From CAVUAT01 sp963848045 (GTDB taxonomy: Bacteria; Actinomycetota; Thermoleophilia; Solirubrobacterales; 70-9): a stretch of DNA of 64,000 nucleotides. The notes under the pieces are model-generated. The model worked only from the letters and a program-made list of their open reading frames with translations. It searched no databases and was not told where the DNA came from. The stretch covers positions 558,001-622,000 of the forward strand of contig CAWKCC010000004.1 of the NCBI GenBank assembly GCA_963848045.1, written 5' to 3'. Of the stretch, positions 6,806 to 14,955 are shown piece after piece. The number at the start of each line of letters is the position of its first letter. The first letter of the stretch is position 1. The position numbers and the translations under genes were made by a program.

Positions 6806-9800
6806 CTACTCGGTGGAGATGCTGGGGTCGGCCTGGACCCTCTGCGGGATGATCATCAGGAAGTTCTCTCGAGCAGCCGAGGCGAGCGCGCTGACCCGGC
6901 CGGCCTCTGCCGCCTGGTCGGTCGCCCGCAGCTCGTCGGCATAGCGCCCCAGCAGGTCCTGAACGTCCAACTCGCCCTCGGCATCGAGCTCGTCGATGGC
7001 AACCAGAGCACCCGCTCCGAGGCGCCGTTCGATCGCGTCGCGGTCGAGGTTCCACGCGTCGTTGACCCGCGCGTAGACACGGCCACCCGTCATCCCGGCG
7101 CAGGCCCAGGGCCCGATGTCCCCCAGCACCACCGCTCTGCCCGAGGTCATGTACTCGAAGGCGAACCCTTTGGCGTTGGCGCGATCAACGACGGAGCCCC
7201 GTGAGTCGTCAAGCGGCTCTGCGGGCTCGCCGGCGAGCACCACGTCGGCGCCCGAGAGACGGATGCAGAAGCGCGAGTCCGCCGAGCCCTGCACGAAGAG
7301 GCGGCCGCGCTGCGCACCGTAGGCGAAGGACTTGCCCACCGACCCATTGAGCCGCGCGCCCTCGGAGTTGCGGCCCTTGAGGATGGAGACGGTCCCACCC
7401 AGCATCGCCTTGCCGACGCCGTCCTGGGCGCCGCCCTCGACTCGGCACGTGACGCCCCAGGCGTTGAAGGCGCCGAAGCCCTGGCCCGCCACGCTGCCGC
7501 CGTTGAAGACCAGCTCGGCCAGCTCGTCGTACTCGGAGCCCTGCGGACTGCCTTCGTAGATGCGGGCGCGCGAGATCGCGCCCGAGAGCTCGGTGCCCAG
7601 GACGCGGTCGTTGGCGTTGACGTCGCGGGGAAAGCTGCTGTGCACGACCTGGCCCGAGAAGACCTGCTCGGCGAGCTTCCCGAGCTCGGCCGAGGCCTGC
7701 TTTGGCCGCATCCGGATCGGCTTCGCCTGCACCAGGCCGGCCTCGGCGCGGGTCTCGACCAGCTCCTCGGCGACCGGCATGTCGATCGGCTCGAGGTCGA
7801 GAAACTCCTCGAGCGGCGTGATCAGCGGCGCCAGGTCGAGGCGCCCCTGATGAGAGACCTGCTGGAGCAGGTCGTAGCGGCCCACAAGGTCCTGGGCGCG
7901 GTCGTAGCCGAGCGAGCCGACCACCTGCTTGACCTCCTCGCCCATCGCCGCGAAGAAGCGGGCGGCGCTCTCGGCGGCCGTGTCAACGGCCTGCGGCGTG
8001 AACTTCTTGAGGCCGTGCTGGTCGGCCTGCTCGGTGGTCTCGATCTGGGTGGCGATGCCGACGTGGCAGGTGTCGAGCTGACACCCGCGGCAGATCGTGC
8101 AGCCCAGCGAGACCATCGCCAGAGTGCCGAAGCCGACCCGGTTGGCGCCGAGGCAGTGCAGCTTGACGATGTCGTAGGCGTGCCGGTAGCCGCCGTCGGC
8201 CCAGATCTCGACACGGTTGCGGATGCCGGCCTCCATCAGGGCGCGATGAACCGCGCGGGTGCCGATATCGGACGGCAGCCCGACGTGGCGCAGCGCGTGC
8301 TGGCGCGCCGCCCCCGTGCCGCCCTCGAAACCCGAGAGCGTGATGATGTCGGCACCCGCCTTGGCGATGCCGAGTCCGATGGTGCCGATGTTGGGCACGA
8401 CCGGCACCTTGACCGAGACACGCACATCGGGGTTGACCGTCTTCAGCTCGTCGATCAGCTCGGCGAGGTCCTCGATCGAATAGAGATCGTGGTTGTTCGA
8501 CGGCGAGATCAGGTCGGTGCCCGGTGCCGCGTTTCGGGCGGCGGCGACCTTCTCGGAGACCTTCTTGCCCGGCAGGTGCCCGCCCTCGCCGGGCTTGGCC
8601 CCCTGGCCGATCTTGATCTCGGCGAGGTAGGAGGAGTTGAGCATCTCGGCCGAGACGCCGAAGCGGCCCGAAGCGACCTGCTGGCCGCGCCATTTGCGGT
8701 AGTTGCCGTACATGTCCTGGATCTCGCCGCCCTCGCCGTTGACGCAGAGCACGTTGATCGCCTTGGCGGCCTCGGCGTAGGCGCGAAAGGCGGGCTCGGA
8801 CTGCGAGCCGAAGCTCATCGAGCTGATCACGATCGGATAGTCGTGGTGTCCGACGCCCGCGTCGACATCGGAGGCCGGCACGGGCTCGCGGCCCTCCTCC
8901 TTGCGCAGGCCGAGCACATGGCGCATCGAGATCGGGCTCTGCGCCTCGAGCTCGCGCACCTTCTGCGAGTACTCGTCGAAGCTCGCGCTGCCGTTGGCCG
9001 CTGCGATCGCGGCCTTGTAGACCTTGGGGTAGAAGCGGAAGGTCTTCGCCGGCTTGGCGGGCTCGTCGCCCGTGAGGATCCTGTAGCGCTCGTCGGTGTC
9101 GGCGTCGAGCTTCTCGAAGCCGGTGCCCGCGGCGTCGCTGGCGGCGAAGGCCCGGGTCTGAAAGATCTCGGTGAGCTCCGGCCTGATCCCGATCGAGGAG
9201 AATTGGCGCGCGTAGCCGCGAACCTCGTGGATGCCGATGGTCGAGATCACCTTCTCGATCCCCTTGCGCAGCGCGGAGCAGAGGTTGCCTACATCCTGCT
9301 CGTAGTCGTCGACGCAGACCACCTTGACCATCACGTACGGGCAGACGCCGTTGGCGCCCAGCCCCAGCGCCAGCACGACGTCGTGCACGTTGCGCAGGGA
9401 CGCCGAGCGCAGCAGGATCGAGCAGCGCCGGCGCAGGTTGACCTCGCCGGGCTCGACCCGGTAGGTCTTGAGCGCCTGGTCGACCGCCGAGGTGGCGAGA
9501 TGCGGGTCGATCCAGCGCCGCTCGCCGTCGAAGACCATGCGGTCGGTTAGTACAAGCAGCTCGGCACCGTCGCGGACCGCCTTCACCGCCTCCTGCTTGA
9601 GGCGCTCGATCGCGCCCTGCGTGGTCTCCGACTCGAGCAGGGCGATGTCGATCGCCTTGGCGCAGTCGCCCTCGCGCGCACGGAACTCCTCCCAGAGGTC
9701 CTCCAGCAGGTAGGTCCCGTGATCGGCCGCGATCCTGCGATAGACGCCGTCGCCCAGTGGAGCCATCCCGTGGTGACCGCCCAGCAGCACGGGGAAATCC

Positions 9801-11509
9801 GTGGCCACGATGCCGCTGTGCGTGCCCGGATCCACCGGCGAGGGGCGACGACCGAAGATCGCCCTGGTCGAGAAGTGCTCAATCTCTCGCTCGCGGTCGA
9901 TCGCGGGGTTGGTGACCACCGCAACCGTCTCCTTGAAGTAGTCGGCGAGGTTCTGGCGCTCGGGTGAGAGCGCCGCGAGCGGCCCGTCGTAGCCGAGCGA
10001 GCCGATCGGCTCGGCGCCGTTGGAGGCCATCTGCTGCACGAGCTTGACGTCGTCGCGCTGCCAGCCGAAACCCGCGAGCACGCGGTCGGGGACCTCGACG
10101 GGATCCGAGGGGCCGGCCGCCGTGTAGCCCGGGACCTCGCGGCCCTCAAGGGGGCCGCCTGCCCTCAGCTCGGCGGCGTAGTGAGCCATCCCGGCCACGC
10201 CCGTGCGCTCGAGCCAGCGCCGTTTCACCTCGCGCAGCATCTCCTCGTGGGGGTGCAGCGTCGAGCGCCGCTTGCCGCGGTCGATCAGCACCATGAACTT
10301 CTCTCCGGGGGCCATCGGCTTGGGCTCGGAGGCCATCTGCTCCATCGAGACCACGCCCGGCTCGGAGCTGAACACCCAGTCGTCGTGTGACTCGAGCTGC
10401 CACAGGGGCCGCAACCCGAGGGCGTCGGCCGAGAACACGCACTCGTCGCCATGGCGGGCGATCAGCGCCACGGGGCCCTGCGCGAACGGCCCCATCAGCT
10501 GGCGCAGGTACATGTAGAACGAGGGCAGGTCGTCTGGAAGCGCCACGATCTCGGCCACGATCGGCGGCACCACCATCTCGATCGCCTCGGCGAGCGACAG
10601 CCCGTCGCGGCGGACCAGCGTCTCGATCGTGCGGTTGAGGTCCTGGGAGTCGGAGTTGCCCTCGGCGATGGGGATATCGAGCATCCGGGCCTCCTGGCGA
10701 AGCTGCTCGATCGTGTTGATCTCGCCGTTGTGGCCGAGCACCCCGAAGGGCTGCACCCGCGTGAACGAGGGCCAGGTGTTGGTCGAATAGCGGTTGTGGC
10801 CGAAGCAGCCGACCGTCTCCGCTCGCTCGTCGGTGAGGTCGGGGAAGTAGGCGCCGAGCACCCTGGGGGCGCCCATCACCTTGTAGACGCACGAGCTTCC
10901 CGAGAAGGAGGCGACATGGACCCCGAGCTGCTGCTCCAGCTCGACCTGGAGCGCGAACAGGGCTCGATCGCCCTCAGCGGCCTCCGCCACCAGGCCGCCG
11001 ATCTGCCAGAAGTGCGGTTCCTCCTCGCGCGCGGTGGGACCGAGGGCCGACGAGTCCACGACGCCGACGCGCTCGGCGAGAATGCGAAAGCCGGCCCGGC
11101 CGAGGATCTCGCGGGCGCCGTGGCGGACCTTGTCGAGATCGGCGGAGCGCTCGACGAAGACGTGCGCGACGGCGAAGGCATCATCGAGGGCGAGCGAGGA
11201 GTTGTGCCCGCCGACGCGGATCTCCTCGGCCCAGATCTTGGAGGGGATGTCAACCAGCAGCCCGCAGCCGTCTCCCTCGCCGTCGACGTTGCCCGCCCGG
11301 TGCAGCATCTTCTCGAGCGCCTCGAGAGCCAGCGGCAGGGGCTCGTGGCTCGGCGCGGCGCTCTTTCGCACCGATGCGTAGATCGCGCAGGCGTCCTTGT
11401 CCTCCACGCTGGGCGGAGAGACCCTGGGCCGATAGGCGCGCTCGGGCGAGTGGCGCTGTCCAGGGCCTTCGGCCGCGCGCGCGCGGCTCACTGCTGACGG
11501 GTCATTCAC
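6806..11509 (-). CDS. gltB: Glutamate synthase large chain
   Basis: A 1567-residue enzyme that transfers the glutamine amide to 2-oxoglutarate to give two glutamates. It has an N-terminal class II amidotransferase domain starting at Cys41 after a propeptide-like segment, a central domain, an FMN-binding synthase domain (GQGAKPGEGGHLPG, SGFEGGTGA), an Fe-S cluster region with Cys1137, Cys1143 and Cys1148 plus an extra Cys1140, and the C-terminal GXGXG beta-helix. The GTG at 11509 is set by a strong GGGAGG six bases upstream; open frame upstream of it is rejected. Cys41 is followed by Ala-Ile-Tyr rather than the usual Gly-x-Gly. No small (gltD) subunit gene is adjacent, so the electron donor is unclear: either a distant GltD or ferredoxin. 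Confidence 0.95.
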   Translation of the reverse strand: MNDPSAVSRARAAEGPGQRHSPERAYRPRVSPPSVEDKDACAIYASVRKSAAPSHEPLPLALEALEKMLHRAGNVDGEGDGCGLLVDIPSKIWAEEIRVGGHNSSLALDDAFAVAHVFVERSADLDKVRHGAREILGRAGFRILAERVGVVDSSALGPTAREEEPHFWQIGGLVAEAAEGDRALFALQVELEQQLGVHVASFSGSSCVYKVMGAPRVLGAYFPDLTDERAETVGCFGHNRYSTNTWPSFTRVQPFGVLGHNGEINTIEQLRQEARMLDIPIAEGNSDSQDLNRTIETLVRRDGLSLAEAIEMVVPPIVAEIVALPDDLPSFYMYLRQLMGPFAQGPVALIARHGDECVFSADALGLRPLWQLESHDDWVFSSEPGVVSMEQMASEPKPMAPGEKFMVLIDRGKRRSTLHPHEEMLREVKRRWLERTGVAGMAHYAAELRAGGPLEGREVPGYTAAGPSDPVEVPDRVLAGFGWQRDDVKLVQQMASNGAEPIGSLGYDGPLAALSPERQNLADYFKETVAVVTNPAIDREREIEHFSTRAIFGRRPSPVDPGTHSGIVATDFPVLLGGHHGMAPLGDGVYRRIAADHGTYLLEDLWEEFRAREGDCAKAIDIALLESETTQGAIERLKQEAVKAVRDGAELLVLTDRMVFDGERRWIDPHLATSAVDQALKTYRVEPGEVNLRRRCSILLRSASLRNVHDVVLALGLGANGVCPYVMVKVVCVDDYEQDVGNLCSALRKGIEKVISTIGIHEVRGYARQFSSIGIRPELTEIFQTRAFAASDAAGTGFEKLDADTDERYRILTGDEPAKPAKTFRFYPKVYKAAIAAANGSASFDEYSQKVRELEAQSPISMRHVLGLRKEEGREPVPASDVDAGVGHHDYPIVISSMSFGSQSEPAFRAYAEAAKAINVLCVNGEGGEIQDMYGNYRKWRGQQVASGRFGVSAEMLNSSYLAEIKIGQGAKPGEGGHLPGKKVSEKVAAARNAAPGTDLISPSNNHDLYSIEDLAELIDELKTVNPDVRVSVKVPVVPNIGTIGLGIAKAGADIITLSGFEGGTGAARQHALRHVGLPSDIGTRAVHRALMEAGIRNRVEIWADGGYRHAYDIVKLHCLGANRVGFGTLAMVSLGCTICRGCQLDTCHVGIATQIETTEQADQHGLKKFTPQAVDTAAESAARFFAAMGEEVKQVVGSLGYDRAQDLVGRYDLLQQVSHQGRLDLAPLITPLEEFLDLEPIDMPVAEELVETRAEAGLVQAKPIRMRPKQASAELGKLAEQVFSGQVVHSSFPRDVNANDRVLGTELSGAISRARIYEGSPQGSEYDELAELVFNGGSVAGQGFGAFNAWGVTCRVEGGAQDGVGKAMLGGTVSILKGRNSEGARLNGSVGKSFAYGAQRGRLFVQGSADSRFCIRLSGADVVLAGEPAEPLDDSRGSVVDRANAKGFAFEYMTSGRAVVLGDIGPWACAGMTGGRVYARVNDAWNLDRDAIERRLGAGALVAIDELDAEGELDVQDLLGRYADELRATDQAAEAGRVSALASAARENFLMIIPQRVQADPSISTE

Positions 11510-11575
11510 CTGAACCTCCCGGGTCCGCGCCTTCTTCGAGCGGGCGCGCGACGGGTTGAAGCCGACGGAGCGGGC

Positions 11576-11604
11576 AGTATACGCCGCGGCCGGTTCGCAA
11601 CCAA
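11576..11604 (-). promoter_or_regulatory. Promoter for gltB
   Basis: On the minus strand TTGGTT (11599-11604), a 17-base spacer and TATACT (11576-11581). The start codon is about 65 bases downstream, so gltB has a normal leader with a ribosome binding site. A short imperfect inverted repeat, GTTCC...GGAAC at about 11620-11638, lies just upstream of the -35 and could be an operator. Confidence 0.5.
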
Positions 11605-11715
11605 TCGCCCGGCGCGGTGTTCCCTTATGTAAGGAACAGCAAACAATCGTGCTAGGCTGCGTCAGCAATTGTTGAGTAGCTCAGTCTAGAAATTGGGAAG
11701 GCATCAAGACCAACG

Positions 11716-11925
11716 ATGGACGACCACACCACGCCAGGGAACCATCAGCAGAGGCAGAGCGGACGACCGGCCGGCAGCGACGGCCCGGGCTCCGAGACGG
11801 AGCGCTTCAACGCCATCGTCGACCCCCGCAACAACGAGGCGGTCACCGGCGAGTCGGGCGTTCCGCGCAGGCAGCGCGACCACGAGCTGCGCCGCCAGCT
11901 GAACTCGCTCGACGAGTTCTCCTGA
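11716..11925 (+). CDS. Small hydrophilic protein of unknown function
   Basis: A 69-residue, charged, probably disordered protein rich in Gln, Arg, Asp and Glu. No family is recognised. The third codon positions are strongly G/C-biased, which supports this frame over the overlapping one that opens at 11693. It is divergent from gltB and shares the 206-base intergenic region with it. A GGGAAGG lies about 14 bases before the ATG, rather far for a strong ribosome binding site. Confidence 0.55.
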   Translation: MDDHTTPGNHQQRQSGRPAGSDGPGSETERFNAIVDPRNNEAVTGESGVPRRQRDHELRRQLNSLDEFS

Positions 11926-11974
11926 CCCGAGCAGCCGAGGGCGCCCGCTACGGCGCCGAGCTCCCGACGCCGGG

Positions 11975-12349
11975 CTACGCCCAGCTCAGCGGCTCGTAGC
12001 CCGAGTCGCCGGGAACGCCGATCAGCAGCACGCGCACCGGGGCGTCGCTGCGGTTGCGAACGGTGCGCTTCACCTCGGGGCCGTAGCGGACGAAGGTGCC
12101 CGCAGGCGCGGGGATCTCCTCCTCACCGGCGACGACCGTGCCCTCGCCGTCGAGCACCACGAACACCTCCTCCTGGCCGCTCTCCGACTCGTCATGGGCG
12201 GGCAGCTCACCCCCGGGCGCGAGGTCGACGACGTTGAAGCCGAAGGCCTCGGCCCCCAGCGTCTTGCGGGCGAGGCGCCAGGTGGCGCCGCCCGAGCCCT
12301 CCATCTGCTCGAAGTCATCCAGGTGCCTGACCGTGTAGCCCTCGGACAT
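11975..12349 (-). CDS. Cupin domain protein
   Basis: A 124-residue single-domain cupin. The first motif is degenerate (ggelPAHDES...EEVFVVLDGEG, one His and the Glu), and the second has PAPAGTFVRYGPEVKRTVRN. The usual three-His/one-Glu metal site is therefore only partly present, so it may bind a ligand rather than act as an oxygenase. ATG 12349 is preceded by GAGGAGG at good spacing, which excludes the longer frame to 12400. It is divergent from the SnoaL-like gene. Confidence 0.8.
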   Translation of the reverse strand: MSEGYTVRHLDDFEQMEGSGGATWRLARKTLGAEAFGFNVVDLAPGGELPAHDESESGQEEVFVVLDGEGTVVAGEEEIPAPAGTFVRYGPEVKRTVRNRSDAPVRVLLIGVPGDSGYEPLSWA

Positions 12350-12375
12350 CCGCCTCGCCTCCTCGTGGTGCGCCC

Positions 12376-12405
12376 TTGACCGGCTTGTCCCCGCGACCAT
12401 ATCCT
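12376..12405 (+). promoter_or_regulatory. Leaderless promoter for the SnoaL-like gene
   Basis: TTGACC (12376-12381), an 18-base spacer and TATCCT (12400-12405). The ATG at 12414 is eight bases after the -10 box, so the transcript should have essentially no leader. Confidence 0.6.
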
Positions 12406-12413
12406 CAGAGGCG

Positions 12414-12848
12414 ATGGCGGACCGGGACTCAGCCGCGCAGCTCGAGCAGGCGATCGGACGCTACAACGAGGCCTGGAACTCCCACGACCTCGACGCGATC
12501 ATGGAGATGCACGCTCCGGACATGGTCTTCGAGAACCACACCGCCGGCGAAGCCGCGCAGGGCGAGGAGGTCCGCGGTCACGTCAGCTCGATCTTCGAGA
12601 CCTGGCCCGACATCCGTTTCGAGACCCGGCGGCTCTACGTGCGCGACGGTGTCGTCACCCAGGAGTGGACCGCAAGCGCCACCCATGCCAACGAGATGCG
12701 CCGCGGCGAGCTGGTTGCCGAGCCGACCGGCAGGCGGATCGAGTGGCGCGGCGTCGACGTCATCCCCTTCGAGGGCGGCCTGGTGGTTCGAAAGGACGTC
12801 TACTCGGACTCGGTCTCGATCCTGCGCCAGCTCGGGCTGCTCGGCTAG
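12414..12848 (+). CDS. SnoaL-like / NTF2-fold polyketide cyclase-related protein
   Basis: A 144-residue protein matching the SnoaL-like pattern: an N-terminal helix with YNEAWNSHDLDAIMEMHAPD, a strand with VFENHTAG, the central helix with GHVSSIFETWPDI, then three strands ending VDVIPFEGGLVVRKDVYSD. Most members of this fold in soil actinobacteria have no assigned reaction. It starts at an ATG with a leaderless promoter and stands alone between the divergent cupin and convergent repeat-protein genes. Confidence 0.8.
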   Translation: MADRDSAAQLEQAIGRYNEAWNSHDLDAIMEMHAPDMVFENHTAGEAAQGEEVRGHVSSIFETWPDIRFETRRLYVRDGVVTQEWTASATHANEMRRGELVAEPTGRRIEWRGVDVIPFEGGLVVRKDVYSDSVSILRQLGLLG

Positions 12849-12857
12849 CACGGGTCA

Positions 12858-13184
12858 TCAGCGGGCGCGGCGGGCGGCCCAGCCGCCGACCACCGCCCCC
12901 GTCGCGAGCAGAATCCCCGCCGCCATCAGGGCCGCGCGCGGGCGCCCACGGGCACCCATCACGGCCTCGGCGCGAGCGTAGGACATCACCGAGGCGAAGC
13001 TGGCGCAGGAGAGCGCCGAGCCTGCGGAGCCGACGCTGCCGACCGAGAGCGCGGACCCGGCGGAGCCCACCGACCCGATCGACGCGAAGGAGCCCACCGA
13101 GCCGATCGAGAGCGCGGAGCCCTTGGAGGCGATCGAGAGGAACGAGTCCTCCGACCACAGCGACATCGAGGAGCGCTCGCTCAC
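12858..13184 (-). CDS. Ser-x-x repeat protein with C-terminal membrane helix, function unknown
   Basis: A 108-residue protein not assigned to any family I know. From residue 5 to 68 there is a Ser at exactly every third position, 22 in a row. The residues between are small or hydrophobic, mostly Gly, Ala, Val, Ile and Leu (for example SIGSVGSFASIGSVGS). A short segment of mixed charge follows, then a membrane helix at about 83-102 and a basic end (ARRAR). This topology suggests a membrane-anchored fibre or solenoid with an external repeat. The GTG at 13184 overlaps the thrB stop by GTGA, so it is translated with thrB; an ATG six codons further in is an alternative start. Confidence 0.7.
   Translation of the reverse strand: MSERSSMSLWSEDSFLSIASKGSALSIGSVGSFASIGSVGSAGSALSVGSVGSAGSALSCASFASVMSYARAEAVMGARGRPRAALMAAGILLATGAVVGGWAARRAR
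12981..13172 (-). repeat. Tandem coding repeat, period 9 bases (Ser-x-x)
   Basis: The DNA encoding residues 5-68 of the repeat protein is a degenerate tandem array built on TCG/AGC codons every nine bases, with longer units of 18-36 bases that are nearly identical (for example the two GSVGSAGSALS units). Serine codons of both families are mixed, so the period is kept by protein selection rather than only by recent slippage. Confidence 0.75.
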
Positions 13185-14062
13185 AGCTCGGGGACGTCGG
13201 CCCCGATCGGGCTGAACGGGACGCGCCGGATCTCGGCCCACTCGCCGACGCGCTCGCGCAGCGCCTCCAGGACCTTGCCGGTGCTCTGCCAAAAGGACCA
13301 GACGAGCACGGTTGGGCCCGCGCCGGAGATCGTCGCCCCCAGCGCCCCGAGCCCGGGCGCCTCGGCGACGAGCTCCATGGAGCGCGGGTAGAGGTGGGCG
13401 CGGTGGGGCTGGTGCAGCCGGTCGGCGAGCCCGCGCGCGATCAGGGCCAGATCCGAGCGCTCGATGCCGAGCACCAGCTCGGCGGCCGAGGCGACATTGG
13501 CCACGGCGTCGGCGTGCGGCACCTGCGCCGGAATCGCCTCCCGTGCCGTCGAGGTCGGGACCTTCTCCGTGGCCGGGATCACCACCACTCCCTCTACCCC
13601 CTGCGGGGGCTCGAGCCGGGTCGCAATGACCCCGTCGTCGCCGTGAGAGCAGATCACGAAGCCCCCGTGCAGCGCCGCGGCCACGTTGTCGGGGTGCCCC
13701 TCGATCTCGGTCGCCTGGGCGAGCAGCTCGGCCGGCTCGAGCGCCAGCTCGTAGAGGTGGTCGGCGGCCATCAGCCCCGCGACGATCGCCGCGGCGCTGG
13801 AGCCGAGCCCGGCCGCGAGCGGGATCTCGCTGCGAATCCGAAAGCTGATCTCATCGGCGGGCTTGAGGCGCTCGAAGGCCCTGACGAGCAGGTTGGAGCG
13901 GTCGAGCGGGACGTCGAGGCCGTCGGACTCGACCGAGAAGGACCCCGTCTCCTCGACCTCCAGCTCGAGGTGCAGGGTGAGCGCCACGGCGAGCACGTCA
14001 TAGCCCGGGCCGAGGTTGGCCGAGGAGGCGGGGACGCGCACGAGTCGGCGCCTGGCGGTCAC
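13181..14062 (-). CDS. thrB: Homoserine kinase
   Basis: A 293-residue GHMP-family kinase that phosphorylates homoserine for threonine synthesis. The N-terminal ASSANLGPGYD motif and the ATP-binding loop PLAAGLGSSAAA are both present, as is the C-terminal SGAGPTVL loop. Two GTG codons nine bases apart are possible starts. I chose 14062 because its GTGA overlaps the stop of the upstream thioredoxin gene, matching the coupling seen elsewhere. It is separated from thrC by three unrelated-looking genes. Confidence 0.93.
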   Translation of the reverse strand: MTARRRLVRVPASSANLGPGYDVLAVALTLHLELEVEETGSFSVESDGLDVPLDRSNLLVRAFERLKPADEISFRIRSEIPLAAGLGSSAAAIVAGLMAADHLYELALEPAELLAQATEIEGHPDNVAAALHGGFVICSHGDDGVIATRLEPPQGVEGVVVIPATEKVPTSTAREAIPAQVPHADAVANVASAAELVLGIERSDLALIARGLADRLHQPHRAHLYPRSMELVAEAPGLGALGATISGAGPTVLVWSFWQSTGKVLEALRERVGEWAEIRRVPFSPIGADVPEL

Positions 14063-14589
14063 CCGCGCCACTTGACGCCGCAGCCGACCGCCGGCGTCTC
14101 GGATCGCTCGGGCTCGCGCCCCTCCAGCACCGCGTCGAGCGCCTCGCGCACGAAGACCGCCGCTTGGGAGGGGTCCTCGTAGTCGGCGTCGGGAGCGCCC
14201 TGGTAGCGCAGCTTCAGCTCGCCGTCGAGCACGAACACGTGGGGCGTCTTCTGCGCGCCCCAGGCGCGCGCCACCTCCTGGCTCTCGTCGTGGAGGTAGG
14301 GGTGTGGCCAGTCCCCTTCGCTCTCGACCCGCTCGATCATCGCCTCGAGGGAGTCGGCCGGGTAGCGCTCGGCGTCGTTGGAGTTGATCGCCAGGAAGCG
14401 TACGCCGCGATCTGCGTAGTCGCGGTCGACATCGAGCATGCGGTCATGCCAGGCCAGTGCGTAGGGACAGTGGTTGCAGGTCCAATAGACGACGGTGGCC
14501 GCGGCCTCGCCTTCGTCCAGGGACCGGCTGCCACCCTCGGCCGCCGGCAGATCGAAGCCGGGTGCCCTCTCGCCGATCGGGATCGTCAT
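14059..14589 (-). CDS. Thioredoxin-fold (AhpC/TSA-like) protein
   Basis: A 176-residue peroxiredoxin/thioredoxin-fold protein. The active-site motif is WTCNHCPYA with Cys38 and Cys41, typical of the redoxin family often annotated as thioredoxin family protein. A cis-Pro (KTPHVFVLD) follows. No signal peptide, so cytosolic. The ATG at 14589 has an excellent ribosome binding site (AGGGAGGAGG); open frame upstream is rejected. It overlaps thrB by four bases. Confidence 0.85.
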   Translation of the reverse strand: MTIPIGERAPGFDLPAAEGGSRSLDEGEAAATVVYWTCNHCPYALAWHDRMLDVDRDYADRGVRFLAINSNDAERYPADSLEAMIERVESEGDWPHPYLHDESQEVARAWGAQKTPHVFVLDGELKLRYQGAPDADYEDPSQAAVFVREALDAVLEGREPERSETPAVGCGVKWRG

Positions 14590-14602
14590 CGTCCTCCTCC
14601 CT

Positions 14603-14941
14603 CTAGCCGGCTCGCTCGCCGGCCCGGCTGAGCGCGGCTCTGACCTCGACTGGGTCCGGCAGCGGCGAGACGTGACCGTCGCGACGACGATAGACGCGGC
14701 AGGTGAGCCCGTGGGGCTCCTCGCCGGGCGCCTGGATGTCCTCGCCATCCACGCGTATGGTCGGCGAGCCGACGAAGGACTCGCGCTTCGCGTCGGACTC
14801 GGTCTCGATTCGCGTCACCTCGATCGCCTCCGGATCGAGGCCACCCTCCTCCATCGCCGCGCGCAGGTCGCCGAGCGCCCGCTCCCAGGAGGGGCAGCCC
14901 TCCCACCACAGGAACTCGACCCTGGGCGCCGCCCGGGCCAC
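14603..14941 (-). CDS. Thioredoxin-like fold protein with single cysteine motif
   Basis: A 112-residue protein starting VARAAPRVEFLWWEGCPSWE. The strand-then-CPSW arrangement, the later SPTIRVDGEDI (cis-Pro) and the C-terminal helix fit a small thioredoxin-like fold with only one active-site Cys where CxxC is usual; a second Cys (LTCRVY) follows the cis-Pro strand. Families of this kind are seen in actinobacteria and sometimes carry selenocysteine. I see no in-frame TGA here. The GTG at 14941 is 14 bases after the SHOCT gene stop. Function unknown. Confidence 0.65.
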   Translation of the reverse strand: MARAAPRVEFLWWEGCPSWERALGDLRAAMEEGGLDPEAIEVTRIETESDAKRESFVGSPTIRVDGEDIQAPGEEPHGLTCRVYRRRDGHVSPLPDPVEVRAALSRAGERAG

Positions 14942-14955
14942 ACCGCCTGCCGCGC

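Noticed and set aside
7640..9550. A 636-codon open frame antisense to gltB
   Set aside because: It is the complementary-frame shadow of a very GC-rich gene; its product is Leu/Asp/Gly/Val/Arg/His-rich with no domain, and gltB on the other strand is unambiguous.
11620..11655. GlnR-like or other nitrogen-control box between gltB and the small gene
   Set aside because: Only loose similarity (GTAAG then CAAAC); the short inverted repeat GTTCC/GGAAC is noted with the promoter but no regulator can be named.
11693..11902. Alternative frame for the small gene near gltB
   Set aside because: It is an Arg/Thr/Ser-rich shadow; the frame at 11716 has the expected G/C third positions.
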